Shown piece after piece: positions 53,453-64,000 of a stretch of 64,000 nt of DNA. Within the stretch, counting starts at the first letter, position 1. Each line of letters opens with the position of its first letter. The translations under genes and the position numbers were made by a program. Below the pieces are notes generated by a model, which was given only the letters and a program-made list of their open reading frames with translations, did no database searches and was not told the DNA's origin. The DNA comes from Utricularia gibba. Taxonomy: Eukaryota; Streptophyta; Magnoliopsida; Lamiales; Lentibulariaceae. Location of the stretch: assembly GCA_002189035.1 (NCBI GenBank), contig NEEC01000018.1:1612001-1676000 (forward strand), in the 5' to 3' direction.

Positions 53453-54021
53453 AAGGGGATTAATGAATGAAATGATTCAGGGTTCATGCGTTGGGAAAAC
53501 AAGTTTTGTTCAAGTGGTTGGCGCTGCTTCTGCTTCCTTGGAGTTGAGATGCTCCTGGACTGATGGGTGATTCTTTCCATGTCGCAGTGACTGAACCGAA
53601 CTCCAAATGTTTCCCTGTTGTATTGTCGTGAGTGGTTCCTTATTTTTCCCTTCTGTTCTGAAAACTTGCCTTTTCCACTAGAATATTATCTGTCTATCTA
53701 TCCATTCACGCCCCAACTCCTTGTTCAGTAGCAGCCACTACTTCTGTTGGAAATGTGAATGACAAAGAAGCTACATTTCCCATTCTTCCATATTTGCAAA
53801 TCAAACTCCAGAATAACAAAATCCTTTATCAGCTGGGGAGTGAGTAGTCACCTTACACCTATTCCTAAACACTGCACGAGCTCTCACATTGAAGATGATC
53901 TTCCCTGTCCTATCATCAATCCGGGGGAGGGGAGGATCTGATAACAAGAGCAGATTTGTAAGAAAATGAATGGGGTTAGAAGAGATGGTGGATTCCATCA
54001 ATGTTTTTCTACCTTCACCTT

Positions 54022-57000
54022 CTAGGTTGTATTGTTAACTGCAGCAGCAGCAGAAGAAGAAGAATCATTCTCTCTGTGACTTTCTGTTTGAATATTAGGC
54101 AGCGTGTAGCCTCCAGCATCCGCTTCATTGAATAAGGGTGCTTGCGATGTCCCATGCATCTGCCATACCAGAGAAAAAAAAAAAGGCTCAGCAATGTGGC
54201 AAAGCAAAGCTTGTTATAATGAGATGAACCACTGGATATACCTCTGGTGAGAAAAAAGACTCAGTCATTGGGAGTTCTTTCTTCTCCAAAGTGGCAAATT
54301 CAAATAAAGCAGAAACATCAACCGGGGTACAGGAACTTGCATAATGGTTGAAGCAACGTCCTTTGTTGTTTCAGGAGCCTCCTGGGGAGGCAGAGCGGTT
54401 TCCACAGAGCTGACCACAGGTTCCTTCTCTTTTGAAACCTCATCTCCTAGCTTGATGTCATTCTCATGGTGTTTAAGAGGCTTTTCACCATCTACAGCAG
54501 CATTTTGATCAGCATGCAAACTAACAGGATTACCCTTTGTAGAAGGATCCACCTTTCTGTCATCCGTAGGGAAACAAGAACAACAATAAATACACGATAC
54601 ACCTTGCGTAGTAGATTCAAACAAAACAAAGCATAGAAGCTTACTTTGTGCAGTCATCCACTTCCATGCTAACAGAGCTACGTCTATTAGAAAATAACAC
54701 TCCACGGAGAGGCCTTCCATCTATGATTGTTTCAATAGTATAGCCATCAGCAAAGGTTTTAGTGACCTTCGCTTGAAAACTTCTTTTTCCCATGGGAGTG
54801 TGGTACTCATTCAAATAAAAATTCTGACGACCTGCATGCACAAAAGTTTTAATCACAGCCATTCCCATTTTCATGTTTGAATCCAAATCAAAATCTCACC
54901 ATAAACTGCAATAGATAAATCTATCATCCTAGCATAATCAAATGCATTTAATTCTATCCGTTGGTAAACTAAGAAAGGGAAATTCAACTAGGGAATTAAT
55001 CAGTTCCTTGGATCATCAATACATCAGAAACATGATTCCACTGCAGATAAACTCATGTGTTTTAAATTCATAAAATATATTTTCTTAGACATGCCACAAG
55101 ATCACATTGCGAACGACATGAAAAACATTTTCTTGCCTGATGGCATATAGCTTGATATCGGCATGGGTTGGTAAATTGTAGTATCATTGTCAATCCCAGA
55201 GGGAGATTTATCATATGGAGCAAAACTCTGTTGTTCTTGGCATTTTAACTTCAGTTGCTTTCTCAAAGATAATTTCTCAACCCGCTTTTCATCTCTATTG
55301 TCTGCAGAGAGTCCTAGAAGTGCAAGAAGGTGGTGCACAAGAACATCAATTGAAAAGACCACATGAATAATGCCTGCAAAATTTCATGAGCAAATAAAAC
55401 CTGTGTGCAAAAAATACATGTCATCCAAGGCTTCAAGACTCTTATTGCAGCCACCGATAAAGACAAGAACATCTTTCATATGGGGATACAGGCTTTCACC
55501 AGCAACTGAAAATCTACCAGTGGGGCCTTCACCGTGAGCTATTATTCTTGTCCATGCACCACTCTCTGCGAAGGGAAGCAAATATACAATATAAACGTGC
55601 ATAAAATCTAGATCTATGAAATCTGTGTAAGAGTACAAGCATATGCCACGCTTGATTAAAGCACGGGAGTTGTCTATGATGTGCATGGAGTAAAAGCTTA
55701 TTACTGCATTGCACAGTTAGCTAGAAATATCCATTAAAAACAAGAAAAGCAGTGGTATCATGCTTCATTGCAAAGGTAAATCCTAAGAAAGTTTGTAATG
55801 GCAACAAGAAAATAAGTTGGCAATAACAAACCTATGTCGAGCATGTAAACATCATCATACAAGTTTTGCTCATCAGAGAACCCTCCAAAAACAAACAAGT
55901 TCTTCCCAAAACAAACAGTTGTATGACCTCCTCGAGGAGGCAATAGCTGACCAGTAGTGTTCAACTTGCACCAAACAAGAGTATCTGCAGGCCAAAAAAT
56001 GAAAAAGCTGAAGCCTCTGAGTTAACAAAAAATAAAATAAAGAATACAACATGTGAATGTCACAACAGTAGCTGCAAAGAAAGGGTAGATTTTTACCAGC
56101 ATCAAGGATATGAACATCAGAAAGATAGTAGTTACAAGAGTCTTCACCACCTATGACGATAATTTTATTATTCCATGATGAGCACGTGTGGCTGTCCCTC
56201 TTACTTGGGGAGTGCCAGAGGGAAATACACGTTTCCATGAGAAAGTTTCTATATAATGGCAAAAGAAGTCGATGAGTGTGGTCTCGCATTTCTTCAGAAG
56301 GAAACGATGGCAAATTTTTGAACAACTAAATCAAAACATCCCATAAGGAAAGCTTTAACACCATTAATTCAAGGAAATGTCTACAAACTCACACAGGCAT
56401 ACCGGTATTCAAAATGTAAAGATCATCATAGTAAATTTCACTGTTCTCGAACTTGCCACATCCACCAAATATGAACAACCTCTTCCCGATTAATGCTGCA
56501 CTGTGGCCTTCCCTTGGTTCTGGACCATCGCCTCGGACACTTGGTAAGATCCATGAGTTTGAGGCTAAAACATTCCAAAATTTGAACAGAAAAACTTAGA
56601 GCCAAGAAAAGTGATAACTGCATTCTCTAAATACCATAAATGCGCCATGTTAAGGACTGATGCACTAAATTACCATCATACATCACCAAGAAAAGTGATG
56701 ACTGCATCTCATTACAACATACAATCTAGTTTGATGGAGAGAGCATGTCAGATGACTATGCATCTGACTACTTTTCAGATATTTTATGATTTTCAGAATA
56801 TAGAACAACGATAGCAGGTGTGTCACCTGTGTCCAAAATGTGCAAATCATTGAGTGGCCTGTGTCCATCTGTGCCACCAAAGATAAAGAGATTATCTCCT
56901 ACTGTCGTGCAGCTATGACTATCCCTTGGGACGGGTGGCGCACCCCTCATTGCAGGCTCACTCCATAGCATACTTACTGATAATAAGATAACTTTGGATC

Positions 57001-57502
57001 AGTGAATGATGGCATTACCCAATACGCATGAATAAAGATCTAATCCACAAGGAAAAACAATTAACCAAAGAGTGAACTGAATACAATAACTTTCCATAAT
57101 CGTGCACAGAAGTACACTTTTAGCATTTCTACAAACTACCAACACTGTCCATAAAAGGTACAAACTTTTCCTTGTTTCATAACCTAACCGTAAATTAGAA
57201 ACGTTGGCTTACAAACCACCAACTCCGATTTCACAAAACAGAGATATGAACTTCATATTATCCATAAAAGGGAAATGGGGGTGGGAAATAAGAGAAAAAC
57301 CTAAAAAAACATAAATTCAAGACAAAAGGGGGAAGCAGAAACCAGTGTCAAAAACATGAACTCGATTAGTCTGGCATCGATCTCTGCCATAACCGCCGAA
57401 AACGTAGAGAAGTTTCCCATCTCTAATACCGTTGCATGTATGACCCCACCGCACTCCAGGGCCAGCAGTGCCAGGTCTCTGGTTCACCTTCTCCCACCTC
57501 AT
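54022..57502 (-). CDS. Kelch-repeat protein (galactose oxidase/kelch type), two frameshifts
   Basis: Ten minus-strand exons: 57502-57343, 56976-56827, 56564-56403, 56248-56097, 55984-55832, 55565-55401, 55313-55137, 54831-54645, 54556-54242, 54159-54022. Each of the first six carries about one kelch blade: RWGHTCNGI..LLYVFGGYG, RDSHSCTTVGDNLFIFGGTD, REGHSAALIGKRLFIFGGCG, RDSHTCSSWNNKIIVIGGED, RGGHTTVCFGKNLFVFGGFS and RFSVAGESL..VLVFIGGCN, forming a six-bladed propeller. The later half is polar, with KLSLRKQLKLKCQEQ and DGRPLRGVLFSNRRSS. It matches my memory of Arabidopsis At1g18610/At1g74150; the function is unknown. Two one-base losses break the frame, at 56207-56210 (before SKRDSHTC) and 54324-54327 (before VDVSALFEFATLEKKELP). 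Corrected length is 586 aa. Intron 7 has a GC donor. Confidence 0.85.
54324..54327 (-). other. One-base frameshift in the kelch gene, C-terminal part
   Basis: ASTIMQVPVP reads into a CCCC run (minus strand). The sequenced frame then gives a hydrophobic RLMFLLYLNL and stops. One added C gives PVDVSALFEFATLEKKELPM, reaching a GT donor in phase with the last exon. Confidence 0.78.
56207..56210 (-). other. One-base frameshift in the kelch gene, fourth blade
   Basis: ETFSWKRVFPSGTP reads into a CCCC run (minus strand) and SKRDSHTCSSWNNK reads out in the next frame. One added C joins them as GTPPSKRDSH, the spacing of every other blade. Confidence 0.85.
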
Positions 57503-58443
57503 CGTCATCCTCTGAACACTCGTCATATAAGCATCAAAATCAAAACGCCGGTTCGCAGAACGAAACCAACAGAAGATTTGAAATTGCAATTGGAGGATTC
57601 TTGGGAAATGGGTTTAAGGGACTGGGATGGTCGCTTTTCATTAATTGTTTGGCTCATTAGCGCACCCCCACTCAGTGATTACTTCTCCTCGACCAATCCT
57701 CTCCTTTTTCAATTTCCCCCCTTTCCCTTCTGCGCCTTCTCGAGATAACCCCTCTTTTCAAAATTCAACTTTTAGATGCCCTAATAAGGTGCTTATACTA
57801 CAAGCAACTTTAGTTTTTTTCCAAATAAAAAAACAAACTTTTCCTCATTATATTATTTATTTGTTTATAACAAACAATGGGATGAGTCAAAGTTCAAACC
57901 TTGTGCTGATTTTCGAAATGGTAGGTATTGATTACGTGTACATCTTTTTGATGGAATGGACTAATGGAGACGCACCTTTTAAATGCATTCCCTATCTGGG
58001 TTGTTCTGGATATTCCGGGACAGCCATAACTAGGGCTGTTCGCAGATGGTGAGAAACTAGACATCCGTTCATTGAGGATCAACTAATGAATTGATAGCTG
58101 AAACCCATTTGGCCGCAACCATTTTTCCAGATTCCAAACAAGTTTCCATTACCCTTTTGATGCAAAAGTTCAATTTTTGCTCCATATATTTTTCTGAGAT
58201 TAGTCTGAGAATTCGGTTTAAGGTATGGGTTTGACCCCACGTTTCTGGTAATCGGCTACGCGTTATTTTTTTTCCCTGATGAGTAGGCAGGGGCGACATC
58301 TTTTCCCTGGCTCTTATGAAAATTCAAAATTGAAAATTTCAAACTGGGTGGTCTTTTATATAGAAGTTATTGGCTTCATGTTCCTTTGAGATATCATTAG
58401 TTGATTTGAGTTCAGGTTGAAGATTGGATAACCAAGAAAAAAA
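57503..58443. promoter_or_regulatory. Divergent promoter region kelch gene / ACHT
   Basis: 0.94 kb between start codons. No known operator or element was recognised and no coding sequence is supported. Confidence 0.45.
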
Positions 58444-59484
58444 ATGTGTTCTTTGAAAGCTGCATTTAGCGTTCCTGACGCGGTGTTCAAGAACAAAAGT
58501 TCTGGGTCTGATATGGGCTGCTCCTCCCCATTTGGGTCTCTGCAATATAAGGAAACAAGTTTAGAGCTTGGGGGTAAAAGCAAAACCCTTGCTTCCTCAG
58601 ATCAGAAAGGGTATTCCACTCACCAGTTGAGCTTGAAGGCATCAACATTTGAGCCTCTTCATGTGAGCATCCATTTCACTTGCCATTCATTTCCTTTTGG
58701 CACTTGATTGTGTTTGAAAGTTAGAATTTTACTCCAGGTTGAGGCTTCTGCTACCTTTGGTCAATCTTTGAAATGGTGGGAAAAGTCTTCTCATCCAAAC
58801 ATGATTGATGTCAACTCAGCTCAAGAATTGGTGGATCTGCTATTGTATGCTGTGGATAATCTAGTTGTTGTTGAATTTTATTCACCTGGCTGTGGAGCCT
58901 GCAAAGTTTTGCATCCAAAGGTAAAGTTTTCTTCTTGGGAACAAGCTTTGTCTTCTCCTCTCTTTTGGTGTTGCTCTCTACACTTAACTTTGTAGGCATT
59001 ATATGATCCTGAAAATGTGTTGAAATTCAGTAGGTTTGACACTTCTTTTTTGGTTCTGTCTGAACAGATATGCCAATTCGCAGAGATGAACACAGATACC
59101 CTTTTTCTGAAGGTGAACTATGAAAAACATAAGCAAATGTGCCAGGCCCTTCATGTTCATGTTTTGCCCTTCTTTAGATTCTATAGGGGTGCAGAGGGCA
59201 GGCTGTGTAGTTTCAGTTGCACTAATGCAACGGTAAGGAATGATGCAATTCCATCTCATGGAACGTTTGCTATATACAGTTTACTCACTGTTATTCCTTC
59301 ACAGATCAAGAAATTCAAGGATGCATTGGCCAAGCATGGAACTGAACGTTGCAGTCTTGGCCCTACCAAAGGATTAGATGGATCAGAGCTTCTTTCATTG
59401 GCTTCGATTCATCAGATTTCAATAGCAGATGTAGGTGGTGGAAAATCTGCTCATCAGCAAAAAGATGTGATGGGAGTGAAGTAG
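58444..59484 (+). CDS. ACHT: Atypical Cys/His-rich chloroplast thioredoxin (ACHT)
   Basis: ACHT proteins are thylakoid-linked thioredoxins that oxidise or reduce plastid targets such as 2-Cys peroxiredoxin. Four exons: 58444-58662, 58738-58920, 59068-59232, 59305-59484; 248 aa. Residues 1-75 are Ser/Lys-rich with few acids, as in a chloroplast transit peptide. The redox site is SPGCGACKVLHPK, Cys125-Gly-Ala-Cys128; other ACHTs usually have CGGC or CGSC. The fold continues with ICQFAEMNTDTLFLKVNYE, HVHVLPFFRFYRGAEGRLCS and FSCTNATIKKFKDALAKHG. The C-terminus RCSLGPTKGLDGSELLSLA is an ACHT hallmark. Frame and introns are intact. The Ala in the active site is the only oddity. Confidence 0.93.
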
Positions 59485-60265
59485 AGAGATCAATGCTCCA
59501 CCAACACTCGGTTATCATCTGTAGCATTTCTACGTGAACTACATCATACTTGTTCAAGGTCTGTATCTAAGAGAAGGTCCACTCTGTTTTTTATGAGTAT
59601 AAGCCTTCTCTGTATTTGCATCTAACTGGAATGATGAAATTTTCAGAAAGCATACTGATCAGCATTGTTCGTTACTTGTTGGATCAGAACATTTCATAAA
59701 GATCACATTTTTATTTGTCATCTGAATCCATCATCAAAGCCAATCACGAAGGATTTGTTGGCACTGAACTGGTAATGGAACAAAACCAGGAATGAGCATT
59801 GCTGGAAGCATCATTAAACACTGTACTGTAGCTTCAAAAGATCCATCCACCAATTAACCATTCCAGTCGAAGGAGATCTACCAAAATGGAAAAACTAGGA
59901 TATGCTTATTTAGATAAACTCCATTGTATTGATGATGAAACAATTCGGCCATCTCTTTTTTGGTTTCTTTTGAGCTCATCCTCTGAGAGGTTCTGTGAAG
60001 AATGCATTCTCATCTTTTCAGTTCTAGGGTCAACCGCTGACTGTCTGTATATAATTGAAGGGCTAGAGTGCGTTTTCCCCCAGTTTAAGCCTTCTCTACA
60101 TTTGCATTTGACTTGCATCCCCCGGAACCGGGATGATCCAATTTTCTGCCAGACTGTATCCGTTGGCAATGTTTGTTACTTGAATCTAAAGTACAGAAGA
60201 AACCTTCGTAAAGTTTCTGCCAGACGCCATAGGCACCCATCTTTGTATCCTTGATGGGAAAAGGG
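59485..60265. other. Gap between ACHT and the 2H-like gene, with a diverged repeat
   Basis: Bases 59485 to about 59700 are the ACHT 3' UTR. A roughly 100-base segment starting TAAGCCTTCTCTGTATTTGC at 59600 recurs in diverged form from 60086, each copy ending in a GTTACTTG-type block. An open frame at 59886-60254 overlaps the second copy and has no recognisable domain; I treat it as chance. Confidence 0.45.
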
Positions 60266-62102
60266 ATGTCCAATAACTACTGGGGCCTTCCAGTGAAGGT
60301 TTCTGCAATCTGGTTGACCTGCATTCTGGTTTTCTTCTGTTTATTCAAATTGGATCTGCAGAGTTCCTCGTCTCGCCAAAATAGGAACTCCCATCAATCC
60401 GAATTGACAGGTAACTGTTTCCCTGAACGATAAATCGATACACATTCAGAGATCTCATTGTGGGTTTTCTGGGGGGTACGTTCACTGCATTCGTTAATGA
60501 CAGGATCATGCTGAAAACTGCTGAATATCCTGTTTTGATGTCGACATTGTGCTATTTCTGATCAGGGTTTTAGCTTAACTGACCTTATTGTTGTGGTGGG
60601 TCATCGGCAATGTTGATTTGTCTGTATTTGTATGAATCTCTGGGTTCCAAGCCTTTCTTTTCTGGAATCCAGATGCTCAACCTGCTGGGAAGAGGTCAGT
60701 TCTGTACGAAGAAATGGCTGCGGATCTGGGTAAAAACGGAGCTCATTTCCTGCAACAAGGAAAGACTTCACAGTCCTTAAATCTTTCAGATCTTTTTACC
60801 TTCAAGGATGGGACTGTCAGACCTGTCCTCAGGGTATTTACCAGAGACTTTACATCTTTCTTGTTTCAACAATTGTTTCTCATTAATCCTGTGATTCTGC
60901 ATGATCCAGGCCATGGATCCCCCTGTACGAGCAAATGTGTTGTATCTAAGTCCCCAGTTCTCTGTTCCCATCTCGTGAGTATCTTGTTAGCGAACTGTTC
61001 TCAAGAGAACAACATACAATCTGTTTGATGTATTGTATTCCACTGATGTTATGCAGAGAAGCTGTGAAGAGTATACTCTTGCCTTACTTTGATGGAGGTA
61101 AGCCAACAACATACTCTTCCTCCTGACTTCGAATGGCTGATGTTGATGGGATTTCTGCTTAGCAATCTGGTTTCAGGACTCCAATGTTTACCACTTTAGC
61201 ATGTTTCATGCCTCACATCACATAGCCCCTGTGCAGGCAACCAAGACAGAGGTGAGCATCTGCTCTAAGCTTTCTTGTTTGCCTTGTGCTATGCCCGCAA
61301 CCACCATATGGACCAACTCTTTTGGCATTCAGGTAGAAGCTGAAGCTGATTCAGTAAAAGCCGTTGCCAGAGCTCTCTGCCCGTTGAATATCATCCTGGA
61401 TCGAGTTGTTTTGATGTCCAGTGGTGTACTATTGGGTTGCTGGCAGGTAACCTTTCGGTTTCCGGAGCATAATATCGAGTCACACCGATAGCCCGAGGAA
61501 TCTGACTGCGTTTCCGATCATGTTCAGGTCGTTTCCGGTGATGATCCGGTAACTATTCGTGCCAGACTAAAAGCAGCGTTACCCAATGCTCCAAAAAAGC
61601 AGCTGGTAGTGGCCATTCTCTTAGTCTTGTTTAGAGCAATGTGGTTGGGTGCACTCTGTTTCCTTCCTCAGTTCACTTCATTTTTTTCCTGAGCAGTACA
61701 ATGAGGCCATGCTTCATACTTCGTTTGCAAGGCTGCTAGGGCCTGCAAAGAACTTGACAAAGGTACTGTAGATCATACAATTTCAGCTTCTAAAAGAACA
61801 CCCTTTTAGATTCTCTGATTGCTCCTTGGCTATGAACAGGAAGAAAGCAACATCCCGCAGCTTGAATTTTTCGGGAGCCTGGTGCGCAGACTTAACAACA
61901 AAATTAGTGGGCACAAGGTAAACTTTGCGGTTGATACTGATCTTCCTTTTCATGTCCCCATGCGGCTGAGGTTCTTACTTCCTGGCTGCAGGCAACCGTA
62001 TCAGAACTATGGTATGTGGAAGAGCAAGACCTCCTGGCTCTTGCACTGAATGGCAGAATGAAGATTCGGAAGTTTCCCCTCACCTGTTCTTCCCAGACAT
62101 GA
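60266..62102 (+). CDS. Membrane-anchored 2H-phosphoesterase-like plant protein
   Basis: I do not recall a name for this family. Ten exons: 60266-60410, 60673-60833, 60910-60974, 61057-61097, 61163-61251, 61333-61446, 61528-61605, 61697-61762, 61840-61917, 61992-62102; 948 nt, 315 aa, all GT-AG and in phase. Residues 11-31 (KVSAIWLTCILVFFCLFKLD) form one N-terminal membrane span. The rest has two H-x-S-hydrophobic motifs, HFSM (148-151) and HTSF (238-241), 90 residues apart, the spacing and form of 2H phosphoesterases (RNA cyclic phosphodiesterases and relatives). Around them are FKDGTVRPVLR, YLSPQFSVPIS, LCPLNIILDRVVLMSSGV and FARLLGPAKNLTKEE. The C-terminus ELWYVEEQDLLALALNGRMK is likely a conserved beta strand region. 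The 2H assignment is inference from motif spacing. An ATG four codons upstream (60254) is an alternative start. Confidence 0.8.
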
Positions 62103-63050
62103 AATTCCATACAATCTGTGTACTGGGTTCAAAGAGTCAACAAGTAGGCACGCCACTGCTAGTAGCCTAGTTGTAACAATCACGCATTCAGTATAATAAT
62201 GTTACGTCATTTGTAGAAGTCCAACTGCCTGACTAGCAAGAACACTCATTTAAACGCTCCTGCTCTAGAATCATTGGGCAACATTTTTTGAAATAGTTTC
62301 ACATCATTCAAAGAAGGCACAGCATTATGAACTTCAGCATATGAAACTTTGTACAGTACCTATTATTTATAATTATGATTCATAACAACCGAGCGAGCAG
62401 AGGGGAGGCTGGCCGAGGAGGAAGCTGGGATGGAGTCAATGGCAGGAAGCGCATTGGAACACGCCACCCAATACAGTTGACAAGCAGAACACATCCATCC
62501 AGTGGGTTGGGTTGCCCCGACCCTACAATACAACTGTATAAATGTGAACGCGCCAGCCTATGTACCCATTTTTCTCAGAAAACTGGAGTCCACTAAAAAA
62601 ACAAGACTTACAAGAGCGATAGATTTGTCCCGTTCCCAAAACATGGGCCACGTTGCCGTCGCCGACTGCCAGTAGTATTATAAGGTTTTCACGTGCAATG
62701 ATGTCGGTCCGCTCGCGTTAGGTTAGAAAGTATACAAACATTAAGAGTATAAAAATCAGTTAGTAGAATTTGGAACTAACAGGAGGCAGTCAGAAGAGGA
62801 ACCGGGTCACGAGGTTGGGTAGTAGCAGTCATTCCCAAGCAATCTGAAAGGCAGATTGTGGTTAAAATGAAAGAAACCGCACAACGCCCTTTCCATTACG
62901 CTCCTTGTGGCGTAGTGTGAAAAAGGAAAGCGAAAAACAAAGATATCACTTACGTTTAGAACTTGAATTTTCGTGAGTGATAGGACAGGGGTAGGGACAC
63001 ACACCATATTTGTTTATTGTCGATGAGTGAAGCTAGGAAGTAGTATATTA
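62103..63050. other. Intergenic before the NPF gene
   Basis: 3' UTR of the 2H-like gene to about 62360, then a promoter-length spacer. I see no gene or repeat in it. Confidence 0.5.
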
Positions 63051-64000
63051 ATGGGAGCCAAGGCATTCAAGCCGAATACAGTTATACCAGCCAGAGTTGG
63101 CTCATCCTCCAGGATTCCTGCTGCAACCATGGAGAAGAAGGAGATCAACAGCGCAAAGAAAGAGCCGAACTACAGAGGAATCAAAGCCATGCCTTACGTT
63201 ATGGGTAAGTTTCGAAGAATCATTTTGCAGCTCCGGGAACAAGAAATGAGGATTTGATTTACCTGGGTTGTGTTTTTCTGTTCAGGGAATGAGACTTTTG
63301 AGAAGCTCGGGACAATTGGGACTTCCACAAATCTGTTGATATACCTTACCACAGTCTTCAACTTCAAGTCTATTACTGCAACTAACCTTGTCAATATCTT
63401 CAATGGAACCTGCAACTTTGGAACCTTGCTTGGTGCCTTCCTCTCTGATACTTATCTGGGTCGTTATAAGACTCTGGGTATCGCTTCAGTCTCTTCTTTC
63501 CTGGTAAGGAAACAAAGACTCTTAACTCAAACAGCAACTCGGTGGTTAGAGAAGTGAAAACCAACTCTTTTGTTACTCTGGAATTCAGGGGATGGTAGTG
63601 CTAACACTGACAGCGGTGTTCCCAAGTCTGCGTCCTCCTCCTTGTGGACTCAGCAACAACGTTGCATGCATCAGCCCTTCAGCTGGGCAGCTCACATTTC
63701 TGTTCACTGCATTCGTATTTCTTGTGATCGGTGCAAGCGGGATTCGACCATGTAATCTCGCATTTGGTGCAGATCAGTTCAATCCCAATACCGAAGAGGG
63801 AAAGCGAGGTACAAGCAGCTTCTTCAATTGGTACTACTTAACGTTCACCTTCGCCATGATGCTGTCATTGACGGTGATCGTGTACGTGCAATCTGATGTA
63901 AGCTGGGCTATAGGATTGGGAATTCCTGCCTTCTTAATGTTCCTATCCTGTTTGTTGTTCTTCCTCGGAACCAAGATTTATGTCATAGTTTTGCCTGAGG
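63051..64000 (+). CDS. NPF: NRT1/PTR family transporter, 5' part (NPF2-like)
   Basis: NPF proteins are proton-coupled transporters for nitrate, peptides, glucosinolates or hormones. Exons 63051-63204 and 63286-63503, then an exon opening at 63589 that runs off the window; about 260 of some 600 residues are present. The proton-coupling motif ETFEK (ExxE[K/R]) sits in the first membrane span, in [19 protein letters not shown]. Later come [48 protein letters not shown] and [19 protein letters not shown]. The wording is closest to subfamily NPF2 (NPF2.9-2.11-like), which includes glucosinolate and nitrate carriers; the substrate cannot be inferred. The start may be the ATG at 63051 or the one at 63129. 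Confidence 0.9.

Noticed and set aside
53453-53570. Hydrophilic C-terminal extension of PDCB
   Set aside because: It exists only because of the one-base slip at 53430-53434; it replaces the hydrophobic end needed for a GPI anchor.
55314-55400. Hydrophobic insert (FSIDVLVHHLLALL) in the kelch protein
   Set aside because: It is intron 6 read through: a TTCTAG acceptor at 55314 gives the conserved G-LSADNRDEK junction in phase.
59886-60254. 123-codon open frame on the plus strand
   Set aside because: No domain, no family wording, overlaps the diverged repeat and a likely leader region; codon choice looks random.

Overview
This is a gene-dense piece of nuclear DNA from a flowering plant, almost certainly a eudicot. 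Genes have many short GT-AG introns, AT-rich intergenic DNA and plant-only families (PMT-type Golgi methyltransferase, IRX14, type B MGDG synthase, LONGIFOLIA/TRM, PDCB, DCD-domain protein, NPF transporter). I count 21 recognisable protein genes (two cut by the window edges), one plant-specific gene of unknown name, and two unassigned loci: about one gene per 2.7 kb, which suggests a compact genome. The sequence alone does not fix the species. No tRNA, rRNA, CRISPR or intact transposon was seen.

Layout. 0-10.4 kb (minus): peptidyl-serine galactosyltransferase (partial), PP2A B' subunit, augmin subunit 6. 11.2-16.9 kb (plus): cytosolic G6PDH and an At3g27210-like protein. 17.4-18.7 kb (minus): DCD-domain protein. 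20.1-26.5 kb (plus): PMT methyltransferase and small RNA degrading nuclease. 26.9-36.5 kb (minus): PTEN2-type phosphatase, IRX14, an unassigned candidate, type B MGDG synthase. 37.4-47.1 kb (plus): lariat debranching enzyme, LONGIFOLIA/TRM protein, TIM9, TOM5. 47.3-49.5 kb (minus): PHD plus telobox-Myb protein. 49.9-53.5 kb (plus): unassigned locus and PDCB. 54.0-57.5 kb (minus): kelch protein. 58.4-64 kb (plus): ACHT thioredoxin, a membrane-anchored 2H-phosphoesterase-like protein, and an NPF transporter (partial).

The genes are ordinary, mostly unrelated housekeeping and cell-wall or lipid genes, not an operon-like system. TIM9 and TOM5, both small mitochondrial import components, are neighbours. 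Several pairs share divergent promoters (AUG6/G6PDH, DCD/PMT, MGD/DBR1, kelch/ACHT).

The strongest unexpected signal is systematic. Six otherwise intact reading frames (AUG6, DCD protein, PMT, PDCB, and kelch twice) are each broken by loss of one base in a run of 4 or 5 G/C, and IRX14 seems to have lost one base of its start codon. This looks like consensus error in the assembly rather than real pseudogenes, and automated gene models here will be wrong. Other points of note are three GC-AG introns, a shortened Gly-rich loop in the MGDG synthase, and the unnamed 2H-motif protein.
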